Source of the DNA: Leishmania infantum JPCM5 | Lineage: Eukaryota > Euglenozoa > Kinetoplastea > Trypanosomatida > Trypanosomatidae | Direction: 5' to 3' | DNA length: 64,000 nt | Assembly (NCBI RefSeq): GCF_000002875.2 | Contig: NC_009419.2 | Location: 1,456,142 to 1,520,141 of the forward strand | Shown here: in pieces, positions 32,252 to 42,975 of the stretch | Layout of the letters: each line of letters begins with the position of its first letter | Numbering within the stretch: the stretch's first letter is position 1 | The notes under the pieces: model-generated | The model's input: the letters and a program-made list of their open reading frames with translations, nothing else | The model's database searches: none | What the model was told of the DNA's origin: nothing | Made by a program: the position numbers and the translations under genes

Positions 32252-33277
32252 TCACAGATACTTCCCACGAACGTTGGAAGGACCTGCATCGCGCTGATGA
32301 CGACTATGCCAGGGGCGCCAGTACGGCTCATACAAGTTGTGGGTCCGTTGTGCCGCATAGGGCCGATAGATCATGTAGCCCAGGTACAAGCCGGCGGCTG
32401 CCCCGGAGCCTGTAGAGAGTGACAAAAGCGCGCGCACCCCCCATGGAGTGAGCTGCTTGTAGTTGAAACCCACATAAGCCACTCCGCCGAGAAAGCCCGA
32501 GCAGAGGCTGGAGTTCAAGATGTGCCACCATGTGCGCTGCGGCGAGGAAACGTCACCCGACCAGAGCAGCATAAACAGGTTCGTCAAGGCGTCGCCGACC
32601 GGCATGCCGATGGTGCCCATCAGGGCTACCGCCCCGCCTTTGGCCACCGACGTTGTAATCTCGTGGAAGGCGATGCTGCCGAGCGTGACGCCGTTCAGCT
32701 TTGCGTAGGTCTTGTCCATGGTGCGGTACAGGTAGGCGGTCCGACCTGCACCGAAACAAAATCCAGCTGTCGTGCACACGCGCAGGAAGTAGACGAGGCA
32801 GTCCGACGGCTGATCGATCATCCAGTCTAGCCAGTGGATCTTCAGCTTCTCTCGCATTTCCTTCTGCTCTGCCACCCACTGCTGGTAGCGTCGGTCATTG
32901 GCGTAGTCGTATCGCTGCAGGACCGACCGCTGCGCCTCACGAGCCTTCATGTGCGCGTCAGCCTGGCGGAACTCATTTTCAAAGCGACTCACAAGCATGT
33001 CAATCGACTCAACATCCATCGTTGACGCTCGGCCGTCACCGTGGCGCCGTATCCTCTGCTCACCGCGCATTCGATCAAACTGCGAGTAGGCGACGCCGCT
33101 GTCACCGTACTCGCGATCCTTACCAGTGACTACGTTTTCGAACGACTCCGTATCCATAAGACTGCGAGAGAGCGGCACCTTCGCATCACCACCGCCGGCG
33201 TCGCTCGAGGGGGATGGAGAGGCGCCGCCAGCGGCGGCAGACTGGCGGCCGCGCTGAAACGGCCACCACGACACCAT
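32252..33277 (-). CDS. Four-helix membrane protein, possible Tim17/NDUFA11-like
   Basis: A 341-residue protein. Residues 1-150 are hydrophilic and charged (Ser/Gly/Asp-rich, then helical with KEMREKLKIHWLDWMID). Residues ~158-303 hold four Gly/Ala-rich hydrophobic segments: ~160-180 (FLRVCTTAGFCFGAG), ~198-222, ~253-272 (CSGFLGGVAYVGF) and ~280-303 (LSTGSGAAAGLYLGYMI). Four glycine-zipper-like helices at the C-terminus recall the Tim17/22/23 and NDUFA11 fold, which would place it in the mitochondrial inner membrane. I could not confirm any family motif. The chosen ATG (33275-33277) excludes 49 codons of leader that starts at a non-conserved position. Confidence 0.7.
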   Translation of the reverse strand: MVSWWPFQRGRQSAAAGGASPSPSSDAGGGDAKVPLSRSLMDTESFENVVTGKDREYGDSGVAYSQFDRMRGEQRIRRHGDGRASTMDVESIDMLVSRFENEFRQADAHMKAREAQRSVLQRYDYANDRRYQQWVAEQKEMREKLKIHWLDWMIDQPSDCLVYFLRVCTTAGFCFGAGRTAYLYRTMDKTYAKLNGVTLGSIAFHEITTSVAKGGAVALMGTIGMPVGDALTNLFMLLWSGDVSSPQRTWWHILNSSLCSGFLGGVAYVGFNYKQLTPWGVRALLSLSTGSGAAAGLYLGYMIYRPYAAQRTHNLYEPYWRPWHSRHQRDAGPSNVRGKYL

Positions 33278-35182
33278 TGCGCCCCACCAAAACCTGCAAA
33301 GAGCGACAAGGAGAAAAAGATAAAAACCCCGTATTGATGGAAAGTGGTGTAGCACCGTGTGCGCGGGGTCGATGAGGCAAAGGCCAACGGCAGGTAAAGC
33401 GACTTCACACTTAGAAAAGACCAAAGGAAGAGATACCCTTCAGGGGAGCTGAGAGCTGCAAAGAGGGCGGTGAAGAAGGAGTGCTATAGGGAGAGAGGTC
33501 CCGCCCCAGCTGCGTTATCTTCTAGCCCCGTGCTCGATGATGTTTGTTTTGCTTTGGTGGAAGAAGCGTATCGCGCCGAGGCAAAATCCTCAGGTACCAC
33601 GCCTGAGACGCCGGTCAATCGGTGCAGATGTCGAAAGAGAAGACAAAAGCGAAAGGGTAAAACAAATCGAAGAGGAGGGGGGACGGAGCAGCGGGTGAGC
33701 GAGTGAGAGAAGAATACATACAACGTTGAGCGGTTGTCCGCCTTGTTCAGATTTGCAGGCTTCCCTACCTCCCTGCAGCGCAGCGCGAGGAGGAGCGGGA
33801 ACACAGAGCCTGGCAGCGTGCCGAGGAGGATGGGAGGGTGCGAGTTGGCTTCTCGAACACCTCCAGTTTCATGTGTGCCGTCACGAGCACTGGAAAATGT
33901 TCGGTGACAACGTGCAGGCAGAGTTATGCGAGTTCCTTCCTCTTCATCCTAGCGACACGTGAGTGAGCAAAGATCTCTTTGTTTCTGCTCTTTTTTTTTC
34001 ATTGGAAGAAGGAAAGTGCCTGTGCGCTTGATTGCATTTTCTTTACAGTTTCGTGTTGCTTCAGGGAGATACATCATCTTCCATTCGTGTTATGCCTTCT
34101 CATTCTCTAAAATGCTGGGAGAGAAGGGGGCGGCGCACAGGGCAGTTTGCAAGTCACCCTAAGCCTCCCCCTGCCATCAACTCTGCCGCTGCGCGCTCTT
34201 CTTTCGGTCTCCAAAAACGGGGGAGGGGAAGGGGGATGGGCACATGCAGTGAGTACCGCACCCCACTGCGAAAGCGAAGTCGATCGCGTTCGTCCTCGCA
34301 CAGCGTTAGACGGAAAGGGTGCGGCCTTCAACGCAGCTGCACGTACGTCCCGCACGCACAGGAGACGGGAAGAGGCGGAGAAACGATGAGCGCGTACACC
34401 CGAGTGGGCACACAGGCACAGAGTGAAAGGAAAGTGGCAGAGAGGAAAGAGAGGAGGAAAAGAAAAGGAATACAAAGAAGACAAAACAAAGGTAAGACCG
34501 TACAGGATGGAGAAGTGACGACAACTCCGTTGATCAACGACGCGCAAGCTCACAGACACTTAGACAGACACGAGAAGACTCACAAACGTCTGCACGCCCA
34601 CGCACTCACACACTACGGGAAGAGGGAGAAGCAAAACGAGCAAAAACAAAAGATACAAGTAAGCACAACAGGGAGGGTTGTGTCAGTACAGTTGGAACGG
34701 CGACGAGGAGGCACAGAAGTGCGTGTCCGAATCACCAGAGCAAGAAGAAAGCGAAGAGCTGACCCAGCGCTGAGGGAGAGTATGGCAGGGGAGGGGGAAA
34801 CACGGAAAGAGATAAAGAAAAAAGCACGAAAGGAGGAAGAACGAGAACAAAAAGCAACAACGCCAAAGAAAACTCTGTTCATCAACGGGTGTGCGCCCGT
34901 ACAGGGGGACTCGCAACAAGCGGAGGGGGGAAGCACAGCGCACCACCCACACCAAATATCCGTGAGGGCGGTAAGGAAAACAAATGCCGGTAACCCTCTG
35001 GTCTTCGGTAGAGGTGCGTGGGTCAGCGCTCCAGTCCTCTCCGAAATGAGGAGATCAACGAAACGCAGCGTACGACGAGGAAGAGAAGCAGAGAAAAGAT
35101 ATTTACGCACACACACACGAGGCACGCGGCACACCTGCTCGCTTCACGCGATTTTATCCCCGCCTCACCTCCACTTGTTGCC
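33278..35182. other. 1.9-kb spacer
   Basis: A plus-strand open frame of 408 codons covers 34032-35258. Its product is a low-complexity Lys/Arg/Glu-rich translation of antisense pyrimidine tracts (printed purine runs at 34425-34495 and 34770-34870), so I do not call it. Most is probably the 3' UTR of the coiled-coil gene 35183-36505 and the splice region of the membrane protein. Confidence 0.55.
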
Positions 35183-36505
35183 TCATTTCCTGCGACCCGA
35201 TGCCGCCTTGCGAGCCTGCGTCGGTGCCGCTTTCTTGGCGATAGCAGCGCGCATCTGATTGTTCGACGCACGCAGCTCCTCGATTTGGCGCACCAGCTTA
35301 TTCTCCTCGGCATCGAGGTTGCGCTTTGCGGCTCGCACAGATGCTTCGCCGGAGATGTGAATGCTGTCATCAAAGCGGGCAACTTCGTTGTGCTTTTCAA
35401 CGTGCTGCATCAGCCTCGCCTCCATCGACTGTACAACGCTCTCCTTCTCCAGCACGAGCATGTTCTTGCGTGCTACATTGGTGCGCATCATCTCGTTGTT
35501 CTTGTAGAGAAGTCGGAAAGTGTCCACTGGTATGTACTCATCCTGTGGCAGCACCTCCGACACGTCCTCCGGCTCCTCGCGCGAGGCGGACGGCACCAAC
35601 GCCGACTTGGCGACGTTGCGTTCGAATTCGCGCGCCAACCGCATCTCATTCAGCGACTTGGTCACGGTATCCAAGCGCCGTTGCAGCTGCTGCTCACGGG
35701 TTATTTGCGCCTTGATAACGTTTTCCTGGCGGCGGCAGGCCATCTTCATGTCCTGTACGGCGTCGGAGAGGAACTCGCGATCGCTCTCCATGCACGCGAT
35801 GCTATTCTCGACGAGGTTTGAGTCGCTTTCTGTCTTGACCACCAGCTGCAGCTTATTATTGTCCGCCGCCATGCGTTGCGCCTTGGCCTGCAGCTCGTTG
35901 CACTCTTTCTCTCGCACCCGGCAGTCGTTGCACAGCTGCATGTACCTCGTGCGACGCTCCTCGTTCTCCAGCACCTTCGCGCTCAGCGCTAGCACCGTCT
36001 TCTCCAGCCTTGCAATCGTCACCTTGCTGCTCTTGATGTCGGCGCGCAGAGACGCCTCGACAAGCGACATGTCATGAATATCCGCCCGCTCGCGCTCGAT
36101 CCGTGAGAACTGCACATCACGCTTGCCGCCGTACCAGCCCGTTGCAGCCATTACCATGTCCAGCTCTTTGTGCGTGCTGTGAAGCTTGTTTGCCCGTTCG
36201 CGCAGCAGCTTCTCCTGCATGGCATTCTCGCGCGCCAGCAGCTGGTTCCGGCGTTGCACAATCTTCAGCTGGTTCTGCAGACGGACGATGTTGTCCATGG
36301 CATCCTCGGCGGCGATCTCCTGTGGCGCCACCGTGGCCTCGTTGTACTGCTGAATCTGGCGACTCACTTCATCGTTGCGGTTCTGCTGCTCGATTGTCTC
36401 CAGTTCGGCGCCGAGCGAGTCCAACCGAGCCGCGTACTCCTCGATCGCCCGCGTCATGCGCTGCAGCTCCTGCTGCGCAACAGGGTCCATTGTGGCGAGC
36501 TCCAT
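35183..36505 (-). CDS. Coiled-coil protein
   Basis: A 440-residue, almost entirely helical protein with heptad-like repeats across ~5-430. The segments MTRAIEEYAARLDSLGAELE, VRLQNQLKIVQRRNQLLARE and LVRQIEELRASNNQMRAAI are examples. A short non-helical break holds EEPEDVSEVLPQDEY. The C-terminal ~20 residues are basic (Lys/Arg/Ala). No signal or membrane segment is present. Proteins of this type in trypanosomatids are often flagellar or cytoskeletal, but I see no family-specific motif. The ATG at 36503-36505 is the first in frame (a second lies 5 codons in). The 120 codons upstream contain no ATG, since that frame began at TTG. Confidence 0.8.
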   Translation of the reverse strand: MELATMDPVAQQELQRMTRAIEEYAARLDSLGAELETIEQQNRNDEVSRQIQQYNEATVAPQEIAAEDAMDNIVRLQNQLKIVQRRNQLLARENAMQEKLLRERANKLHSTHKELDMVMAATGWYGGKRDVQFSRIERERADIHDMSLVEASLRADIKSSKVTIARLEKTVLALSAKVLENEERRTRYMQLCNDCRVREKECNELQAKAQRMAADNNKLQLVVKTESDSNLVENSIACMESDREFLSDAVQDMKMACRRQENVIKAQITREQQLQRRLDTVTKSLNEMRLAREFERNVAKSALVPSASREEPEDVSEVLPQDEYIPVDTFRLLYKNNEMMRTNVARKNMLVLEKESVVQSMEARLMQHVEKHNEVARFDDSIHISGEASVRAAKRNLDAEENKLVRQIEELRASNNQMRAAIAKKAAPTQARKAASGRRK

Positions 36506-37789
36506 CTCTGCTTCCTCGTGTGCGGGGAGAGCCGAGGAGTGAAGGGAAGACGCAGAGTGTGCTGTGCGCCAGTCAATGTTCTTACTTGCTTCACAGCGCT
36601 CAAGGTCGGCAGCGTCAAAGCAGAACCGGTGCGCGAATGGGGGAAGCGGCCACGCCAGGGAGACGGCAAGGAGAGCAGTCACGCCAATTCGTTTGTCTGG
36701 CTCGTTTGCGTGTTTGTTTCCTTTGGCCTGACGACCCCGAATACGCTGTGGAAAAATATACGAGGCGAAAATACACAAAAAAAATTCCACCAAAACAATG
36801 TGCAACACCACTTTGGGAAACGCACGCACACACACACACACAAAGCCTCGCAAAACGGTCAGCAATGATATGGCGGCAATACAGCTGAGAGCAGGGGGGG
36901 CGTGGCGGTGGCGAGAGGGAGCGCAATCAACAAGAGTGAGGGAGATGAGAGAGGTGACAAGGTGATGCGTAGGGACGGAGGGACAAAGAGCGTCTTCTCT
37001 GTTGCAGCGAGGACTTCGTCGCGGCGGTGTGTGCGAGTGTGTGTGTGTGTGTCTATCGTAGGGCGCGAGGGCACACCTTCGCTTCTTTTTTTTTCAACGA
37101 AAACCGAAGTACGCACTTTGGCTCTTCACCTGCAGACGAACGGCACACTGGGCGCAACACTGAACGAAGAAAAGCGCGCTGCAGCTGAGCACGTTAGTAT
37201 TAGTCTGTTTGGCTCCTAGAAGGATCGAGATAGAGGCTTTATCACCTTTTGTGCGCGTTGGTGGGGACGGGGGAGGGGCAGTGAACAAGCGGCCCTTGTG
37301 GTTAGTTGTAATAATAACGTACTGCATTTTGGCGTTGTACGGCGCGGAAGAAGCCGGGACGGGGTGGTGGAGGTCGAGAGGAGAGCGGCAGAAACGGAAA
37401 AAATGGAAGAGGCCAATGAAGAAGCGCATGGAGGGAAGACAAACTGACCTGAGGGACAAGGTTGGTGCCCAGTCGAACCGGTGTACGCGAACGCGGTCAG
37501 CCTTGCGGCACTCGCGCCACGTCCACACAGTTCCCACCTACATGGCGTGTGGAGAACGGCAGAAATGTTTCCGAAAAAAAAAGGTTCGGTGCATCGGCAA
37601 GCTCTTAGGCATTATTCGGTTCTTAGGCAGACCCCGCCTCTTTGGCACCTGAGTTTCCGTTGTTTTCTGTACGTTGCTTCTGCCTGATGGTCGGAGCACG
37701 TTCAAGCGCACGGAAACGCGGCACTGGCACTCATCTACGATGAGGTGGAGGGCACGGCGGGGTCACAACGCCCTCCTCGCCTCCCTCCC
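36506..37789. other. Spacer with CA repeat
   Basis: No gene. A CA repeat at about 36825-36841 and minus-strand pyrimidine tracts at 36895-36960 and 37350-37440 fit the processing region between the coiled-coil gene and the Sfi1-like gene. Confidence 0.55.
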
Positions 37790-40321
37790 TCACACAAGCA
37801 GCGACATGGGAGGAGAGGAACGTTCCTTTTTGAGATGCCATGCCCATGGCCGTTCTGGGGCCAAAGTGCGCCTACGCCATACGTCGAAGCAGCGCCGGCT
37901 CAGCCGCTCCCGCCGCAACTGCGCCAGAACATCCCACGCGAGGCTAGCGCGACGCCTCTCCGCAGCGCGAAAACGCCACCGCCGAAAGCAGCCGAGTACA
38001 AGCGCTGTTTCACTGATAGTGTCAGCCACGTAGATGTTTGTGCGCACCTGTACACGCGCCTGTGCACGGCAGTGCCATTGTCGCAGCAAACCGTGCCGCC
38101 GCGTGCACTGGAGAGCTCTGGTTGCGCGCCGCAGCAGCGCCCGATCCCTCCAACGCTCGAAGCAGCCTTGCAGCAGCTGCGCTTGATGCGTCAGACGCAC
38201 TGTGAGACGGCTTCGCCAGAGCCGGAGTGCATGGCGAGCCAACTGATATACGTGCAGCTTCCACGCCACTGCAGCCGCCTGGCAATGTTCCGTGGCCGCC
38301 ACCCAGCGAGAAAGAACCAGCCACTTCCGCTGCCGGCGCACTCGATGAGCAGCGAGGGCCTGCAGCCATCGGCACACGACGTGCGCGTACACGCACTGGA
38401 GATGAAAGCGATCCGCCCGACGGGCTCGGGCGCGAATGTGCCACCAATCAAAGCAACTGCGGAGCTGGGCCGCGTGCGCAACGCAACGCGCTGCGCTGAC
38501 CTTGTACTTGAGTAGCCCTCTCTGCGCGACGGGAACGATGCACACACGAAGTGGGGCTTGCGACTGCTCCTCCACGACGCCACTGCCTGCGCCTACGCTT
38601 TGTGCTGCGGGTGCAGCGCGCTGTCGCTGATGCTCGGGCCGGCTGCGGTAGTGCTGTAGGGCGAGACGACGCGCACAGCTGCCCATTCGCCGCGCTACCT
38701 TGGCGCGCATCTGTTGGGTGTAGTGCCACGCAGCCAAGTGCGCCATCAGCCGCCACTCCGTCCGTTGCCTCCACGCCAAAAAGAGGCGCCGCAGGAGCAG
38801 CCGAGGTCCAACCGCGGCCACCACCACGGTGCCAGTGCCCGACGCATGTGGTCTTCCCTGCAGAAGCGCTAACACCTCTGCATCCCCACCACATGCCTCA
38901 AGCAGTGTTTGGCTGTGGCGCCACCGCTGCCGAGACGCGGCGAACTGACTAGCAGCCTCATTGAGTGCGCCACGTTCACGATGCCAGGTGAAGGCTCGGA
39001 GCCACTGCTGGAAGCAGCGCTGGCGTTGTGCTTGCCGACACGCGGCGAACGCGCGACTTCGCTGCTGCAAAAGTCGCCTCCACGAGGACAGGACAGCGTG
39101 TAACGCTTTTCGCGTCTGCACAAAACGCTTCCAGTGGAAGATGATGCTCGTCAGCAGAGAGACGCGCCAGCGTCGCTGCATCACCGACGCGTCGCTCCAG
39201 CGTCGCAGCAAGCGACGCTGGACGTAGTAGCTGTAGCGCAAGTCTACATTCTCGCAGACAGCACGCCGCGTGTACACCTCGAGGCGCAGTTGACGGAGAA
39301 ACACGGTCGCGATGGCGCGGTCCTTCGCGACGCGGAGAATGATGAGCGACACAGACGATCGCACACGCTCTTCCTCGATGTCAACGGCGTCTGCCGTCGA
39401 TGCCCCCACGCGACTACCTCCGGAGGCGGCGGTGGTTCGGCCGCTCCGGGGTGCAACTGTGGCGGAGCTTGTCAAGCTGGAGACCCGCTGCAGTGCTGTA
39501 CGCCGAGTCGAGGTCGGCGAGGATGAGGGAATCTCGGCGACGGCAGGAGCTTCCGTTGTGCCGTGGGGTTGGCGGCGCTGCATCCACGCACGCTGCTTTT
39601 CAAAGAGCCCAGCACGGTGTGCAGCGAACAAGGAGCCAAAGAGGTTTCGCGTAAAATGTTCGGGAGTGTCCTGCAGCGCTGGTGTCGTGGGATAGCGATC
39701 GGGTGGAAGAAACGGTTTGTCATGCACGATTACTGTCGATTCGGAGTAGCCTGCGGCTCCGTGGGGCACCTCTGCAGAAGTAGAGGCGCTACGCCGTACG
39801 CCCGGAGACACCTTGTGCGCCGATGTGGCGGTGGTCCTCCTATGGAGCCTCGCGTCGCGAGCGCTTGGCTGCCGAGTCAGAGCATGCCACACGGCCTTCC
39901 GCGTCAGCATATCCAGCCGGCGTACATCACGAACAGCCTCCTCTACGGACTCCTGTAGCTGCCGCAGCGACACCGACGTTGCACCGATGAAAGGGCTGTG
40001 AGCCGAATTAGAGGCAAAACCTGGTTGAAAAGTGGGCCCGCCGCAGTGTATCACACGCTCGATGGACGCACTGCTGCAGCTACTGCTGCTGCTACAGGAA
40101 GACCCACTCCGTTCCGCTTGCTGGACGCGGGCATTACGCTCTCCCGAGCCGGCGACGAGGCCGGGAGGCTGTGCGGCTCTTCCAGCATGCGGAGCGCTCG
40201 ACGGAGCTGAAACCGGCCGTGGCGACGGCGCGAACCGTCGTTGCTTCCCTGACGGAACCGTCGCAGACTCCGCATCATCGTCTTCGTAGAAGTTGTGGAT
40301 GCGCGCAGGACGATGTCGCAT
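37790..40321 (-). CDS. Sfi1-like centrin-binding repeat protein
   Basis: An 843-residue protein starting at a clean ATG (40319-40321). Residues 1-~330 are Ser/Ala/Arg-rich and probably disordered. From ~340 to ~830 it is a series of Arg/Gln-rich helical units ~30-35 residues apart, each carrying an aromatic-basic core: LRRWSDASV, FHWKRFVQTR, SSWRRLLQQR, QQWLRAF, LAWRQRTEW, DWWHIRAR, LRLWRSRL, ERWRDRAL, RRWRFRAA, DVWRRRTL. This W/F-x-x-W-R periodicity is the signature of Sfi1 repeats, which form a long helix that binds centrin. The expected site is the basal body or bilobe, both centrin-rich in trypanosomatids. The repeat call is by eye. The last ~20 residues are a short non-repeat tail. Confidence 0.8.
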   Translation of the reverse strand: MRHRPARIHNFYEDDDAESATVPSGKQRRFAPSPRPVSAPSSAPHAGRAAQPPGLVAGSGERNARVQQAERSGSSCSSSSSCSSASIERVIHCGGPTFQPGFASNSAHSPFIGATSVSLRQLQESVEEAVRDVRRLDMLTRKAVWHALTRQPSARDARLHRRTTATSAHKVSPGVRRSASTSAEVPHGAAGYSESTVIVHDKPFLPPDRYPTTPALQDTPEHFTRNLFGSLFAAHRAGLFEKQRAWMQRRQPHGTTEAPAVAEIPSSSPTSTRRTALQRVSSLTSSATVAPRSGRTTAASGGSRVGASTADAVDIEEERVRSSVSLIILRVAKDRAIATVFLRQLRLEVYTRRAVCENVDLRYSYYVQRRLLRRWSDASVMQRRWRVSLLTSIIFHWKRFVQTRKALHAVLSSWRRLLQQRSRAFAACRQAQRQRCFQQWLRAFTWHRERGALNEAASQFAASRQRWRHSQTLLEACGGDAEVLALLQGRPHASGTGTVVVAAVGPRLLLRRLFLAWRQRTEWRLMAHLAAWHYTQQMRAKVARRMGSCARRLALQHYRSRPEHQRQRAAPAAQSVGAGSGVVEEQSQAPLRVCIVPVAQRGLLKYKVSAARCVAHAAQLRSCFDWWHIRARARRADRFHLQCVYAHVVCRWLQALAAHRVRRQRKWLVLSRWVAATEHCQAAAVAWKLHVYQLARHALRLWRSRLTVRLTHQAQLLQGCFERWRDRALLRRATRALQCTRRHGLLRQWHCRAQARVQVRTNIYVADTISETALVLGCFRRWRFRAAERRRASLAWDVLAQLRRERLSRRCFDVWRRRTLAPERPWAWHLKKERSSPPMSLLV

Positions 40322-41392
40322 AGTGGCAAAACACTAAGAAAGCCCCAGTGTACCTACGTGTATGTGCAGTGCGACGTCCAGCTGCTGCTTCTACTGCTCA
40401 CCGTTCACTATTCATTCAAGCGTTCTTGCGTTGCCCTTTTCTATGTGTCGGTGTGCTTGGATCCCGTTTCGTGACGGTCTTGTTCGCTTCGCTCTTTTAT
40501 CGAGCCATCGATGGCTTCAGTCCAGCCACAATCCATAAGTTGCAGAGCACGTGCGCCTGATGAACACCTGAGGAAGGGTGGGGGTGGGGACAAGACTAGC
40601 AAAACAAGCGCAGCTTCATCAGCGCACCGAGAGAAAGAGTCCCTGTGTGAGTCTACGTGTGCAGGCCACCCGCAAGGCGTCTCTGTTTGTTGTCCGCAAC
40701 GCAGCACCGCCACAGTGTCCTCCTCTCATGGCGTGTGTATGCGATGCGTGATGTGCGGATGTGTTTTGTGATCGAATTGACGAAAAACAGTCAAGAGGAG
40801 AGCTACGGGGATAGCAGAAGAAAAGAGGAGCAGGACAACGACGGAGCGCGCTACAACACGAAGGGGCGGAGGGAAAACATGCAAGCCATCCACCCGCATT
40901 TGACGATCGCCTAAAGTGACCTACCGCTGCAGAGTCGTGAAAGAAAAAAAAAACAGAACGGCTAGCGCACCGTATGCAGGATGCGACTGAAGAAAGATGC
41001 GTATTCACGCACGGCGCAGGGCACCGGTTTCTAGAATCGCCCCTTCTTTAGAAACAGATCCCTCTTTTGTAGTCACTTCATGGTTTCACGAAAAGACAGG
41101 CGCCAGAATGCTCCACCCAACCAGCTCTCTAGCGATCACGTCGAGGAGGGAACAGCCATGAGACTGCCCACCTGCCGCTCGTTAGAAAAGAAGCAGTACA
41201 GTCAGTCACGAACAGGAAAAAAAAAGACGAGGTTATCTGTGTGACTATGCGACTGGCCTGGGCAATCGCTCGACTGCACACAAGCACAGCGCATTTCAAA
41301 GCTACCCGACCGCCACTGCCGCGGATACACGGCGCAGAGCGCCTCTCGCCCTTTCGACTCTGGTGCTTTCCATCCACTCACCCTTGAGAGCG
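40322..41392. other. Spacer
   Basis: No gene supported. Composition is mixed, with A-runs near 40945-40952 and 41216-41225 and no strong motif. Confidence 0.5.
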
Positions 41393-42559
41393 TCACTCGA
41401 CGTAGAGCGGCGGAAAGACGACAGGAGACGCAAAATGAACCTCTTCTGGCATCGTGCGCCACCCGCGAATCCACGACGGCGCCATCAGATGCGGTCGCGC
41501 GTTCTCCGCAACCACGTTGATGCGATAAAGGACTTCGCTTTGGGGTGTCATGTTGCCACCGAACGCCATCATCAAGTGCGGGTCGACCACCATGACGGTT
41601 CCCGGACCGATTACGGGAGCAGCGGGGGCACTGCTCGGCCCGGCCATTGCTGCGAGGAGCGGTTGGCCTACCACAGATGCATCAAATTGAAAGCGGCGCA
41701 GTTGATCGCGTACGTCGGCCTCCATGGGGGCAAAGGGACGCCACAATCGCTCGGCACGCACCGAGTGCAGGTACTGGCGGCGCACCGCGTGCTGTGAGTT
41801 GCGCATCACGAAGGGCGGAAGACATAGAGGAGTAGGGGTGTAGGTGAAGAGAACCATCGACACCGCTGTCGCCTCACCACCGCCCTTGCTGACGCGTGCA
41901 TTCGTGCGGGTGCCAATCGTCGGGGCAAGGCAATGGTACCCAACAGGGTTGCCGTACGCCTCGCGCAGCAGGGGCACATCACCAAAAATGACGGGCCGTG
42001 CCACACCGCCCACCACCTCTGCCAGCTGCGAGAGCGGCTTCACGAACTCCTCATTGTCTCGCAGTACCGCCTCCAGCTGTGCGTTTGTCATCCACGCATT
42101 GGCGCGGTACTGGTTTATCGCCATGAGCATCTGCGGGTCCGTCTTGACTGTGCTCGTACAGCCTCGGCTCCACACCTTCTGCGTCTCCGCGGAGACCATC
42201 TCGCTCAACTGCAACATATCCTCTCTGCCGAGCTCCGAGACATCGCGGCCGTTAAGGAAAGCCTTCGCAGCGCGCCGCAGCCGCCGCTTATGCCTCCTTA
42301 TGTCGCGGTAGTAGCGTAAGATGTACCGCCGCTTCTGCAGATGCGACATCAGGCCATCCTGAAGTGGGTCTGTGCACTTGGGCGTAGACTTCAAGAGGGA
42401 GTGGACATTGGGCAGGTGCGCAAAGGAGCGGGAGCGCGCCGCTGTGGAGGCCAAGGCTGCAGACCGAATGCGCTCCACCATGGAGCTCGAGAGCACATTC
42501 GGAACAATGGCGTAGCCGTGCTCCAAGAAGTGCTGTCGTGCAGCTAAGGGCAATGTCAT
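41393..42559 (-). CDS. Phytanoyl-CoA dioxygenase (PhyH)-like protein, possibly non-catalytic
   Basis: A 388-residue protein. The opening (RQHFLEHGYAIVPNVLSSS, ~9-27) is the classic N-terminal motif of PhyH-family Fe(II)/2-oxoglutarate oxygenases. A basic helical insert (~75-115) follows. The presumed jelly-roll has a candidate iron His at ~207 in VGYHCLAP, but the Asp of the expected HxD is absent (HCL). A distal His at ~327 (VVDPHLMMAFGGN) and an Arg at ~345 (LYRINVV) could be the third ligand and the 2-oxoglutarate anchor. If the alignment is right it may lack oxygenase activity or use other ligands. The ATG at 42557-42559 replaces a longer frame covering leader sequence. Family call is moderate. 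Confidence 0.62.
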   Translation of the reverse strand: MTLPLAARQHFLEHGYAIVPNVLSSSMVERIRSAALASTAARSRSFAHLPNVHSLLKSTPKCTDPLQDGLMSHLQKRRYILRYYRDIRRHKRRLRRAAKAFLNGRDVSELGREDMLQLSEMVSAETQKVWSRGCTSTVKTDPQMLMAINQYRANAWMTNAQLEAVLRDNEEFVKPLSQLAEVVGGVARPVIFGDVPLLREAYGNPVGYHCLAPTIGTRTNARVSKGGGEATAVSMVLFTYTPTPLCLPPFVMRNSQHAVRRQYLHSVRAERLWRPFAPMEADVRDQLRRFQFDASVVGQPLLAAMAGPSSAPAAPVIGPGTVMVVDPHLMMAFGGNMTPQSEVLYRINVVAENARPHLMAPSWIRGWRTMPEEVHFASPVVFPPLYVE

Positions 42560-42975
42560 GTGGAGAAGAGGCTGCTCCCCCCGGAAAAAGTAGAAGGGGG
42601 ACGGTAGAGGGGCACGCAACGCGCCAGCGTGTCGGATCCGCTCTAGAGAGAAAGACAAGGCAAAGAGTGAGAGGGGTTGAAATACGAGAAACTGGTGGGG
42701 CAGCTCCAATGCACAAGAGGGGAAGAGGGTTTAGTGTCACAAAAAGGTACAGAAAGATGTGGTGTTCGTCCATTCCGTCATCATGGCATCCGTGCACATA
42801 CTTGCACACGCACACTGGAACGATGCACGCCTTTTTCTCTTATGCACGTAGCAAACCCTCAGACCTGCCTTCTTCGGCTCAGCAACGAGTTCCGCTGTGG
42901 CGGCCTCTAATGGAAAAAAGAGAGAGGGAGAGGGGTGGGTACGCAAGCACATCTAGACGTGGAAGTCAGTTCCGC
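42560..42975. other. Short spacer between APC2 and PhyH-like genes
   Basis: No gene. A minus-strand pyrimidine tract at 42640-42672 and another at 42908-42942 are candidate splice/polyA signals. Confidence 0.55.

Noticed and set aside
34032..35258. Plus-strand open frame of 408 codons
   Set aside because: It is antisense to the cluster and rich in Lys/Arg/Glu from purine-rich (antisense pyrimidine-tract) DNA. It has no motif and overlaps the 3' end of the coiled-coil gene.
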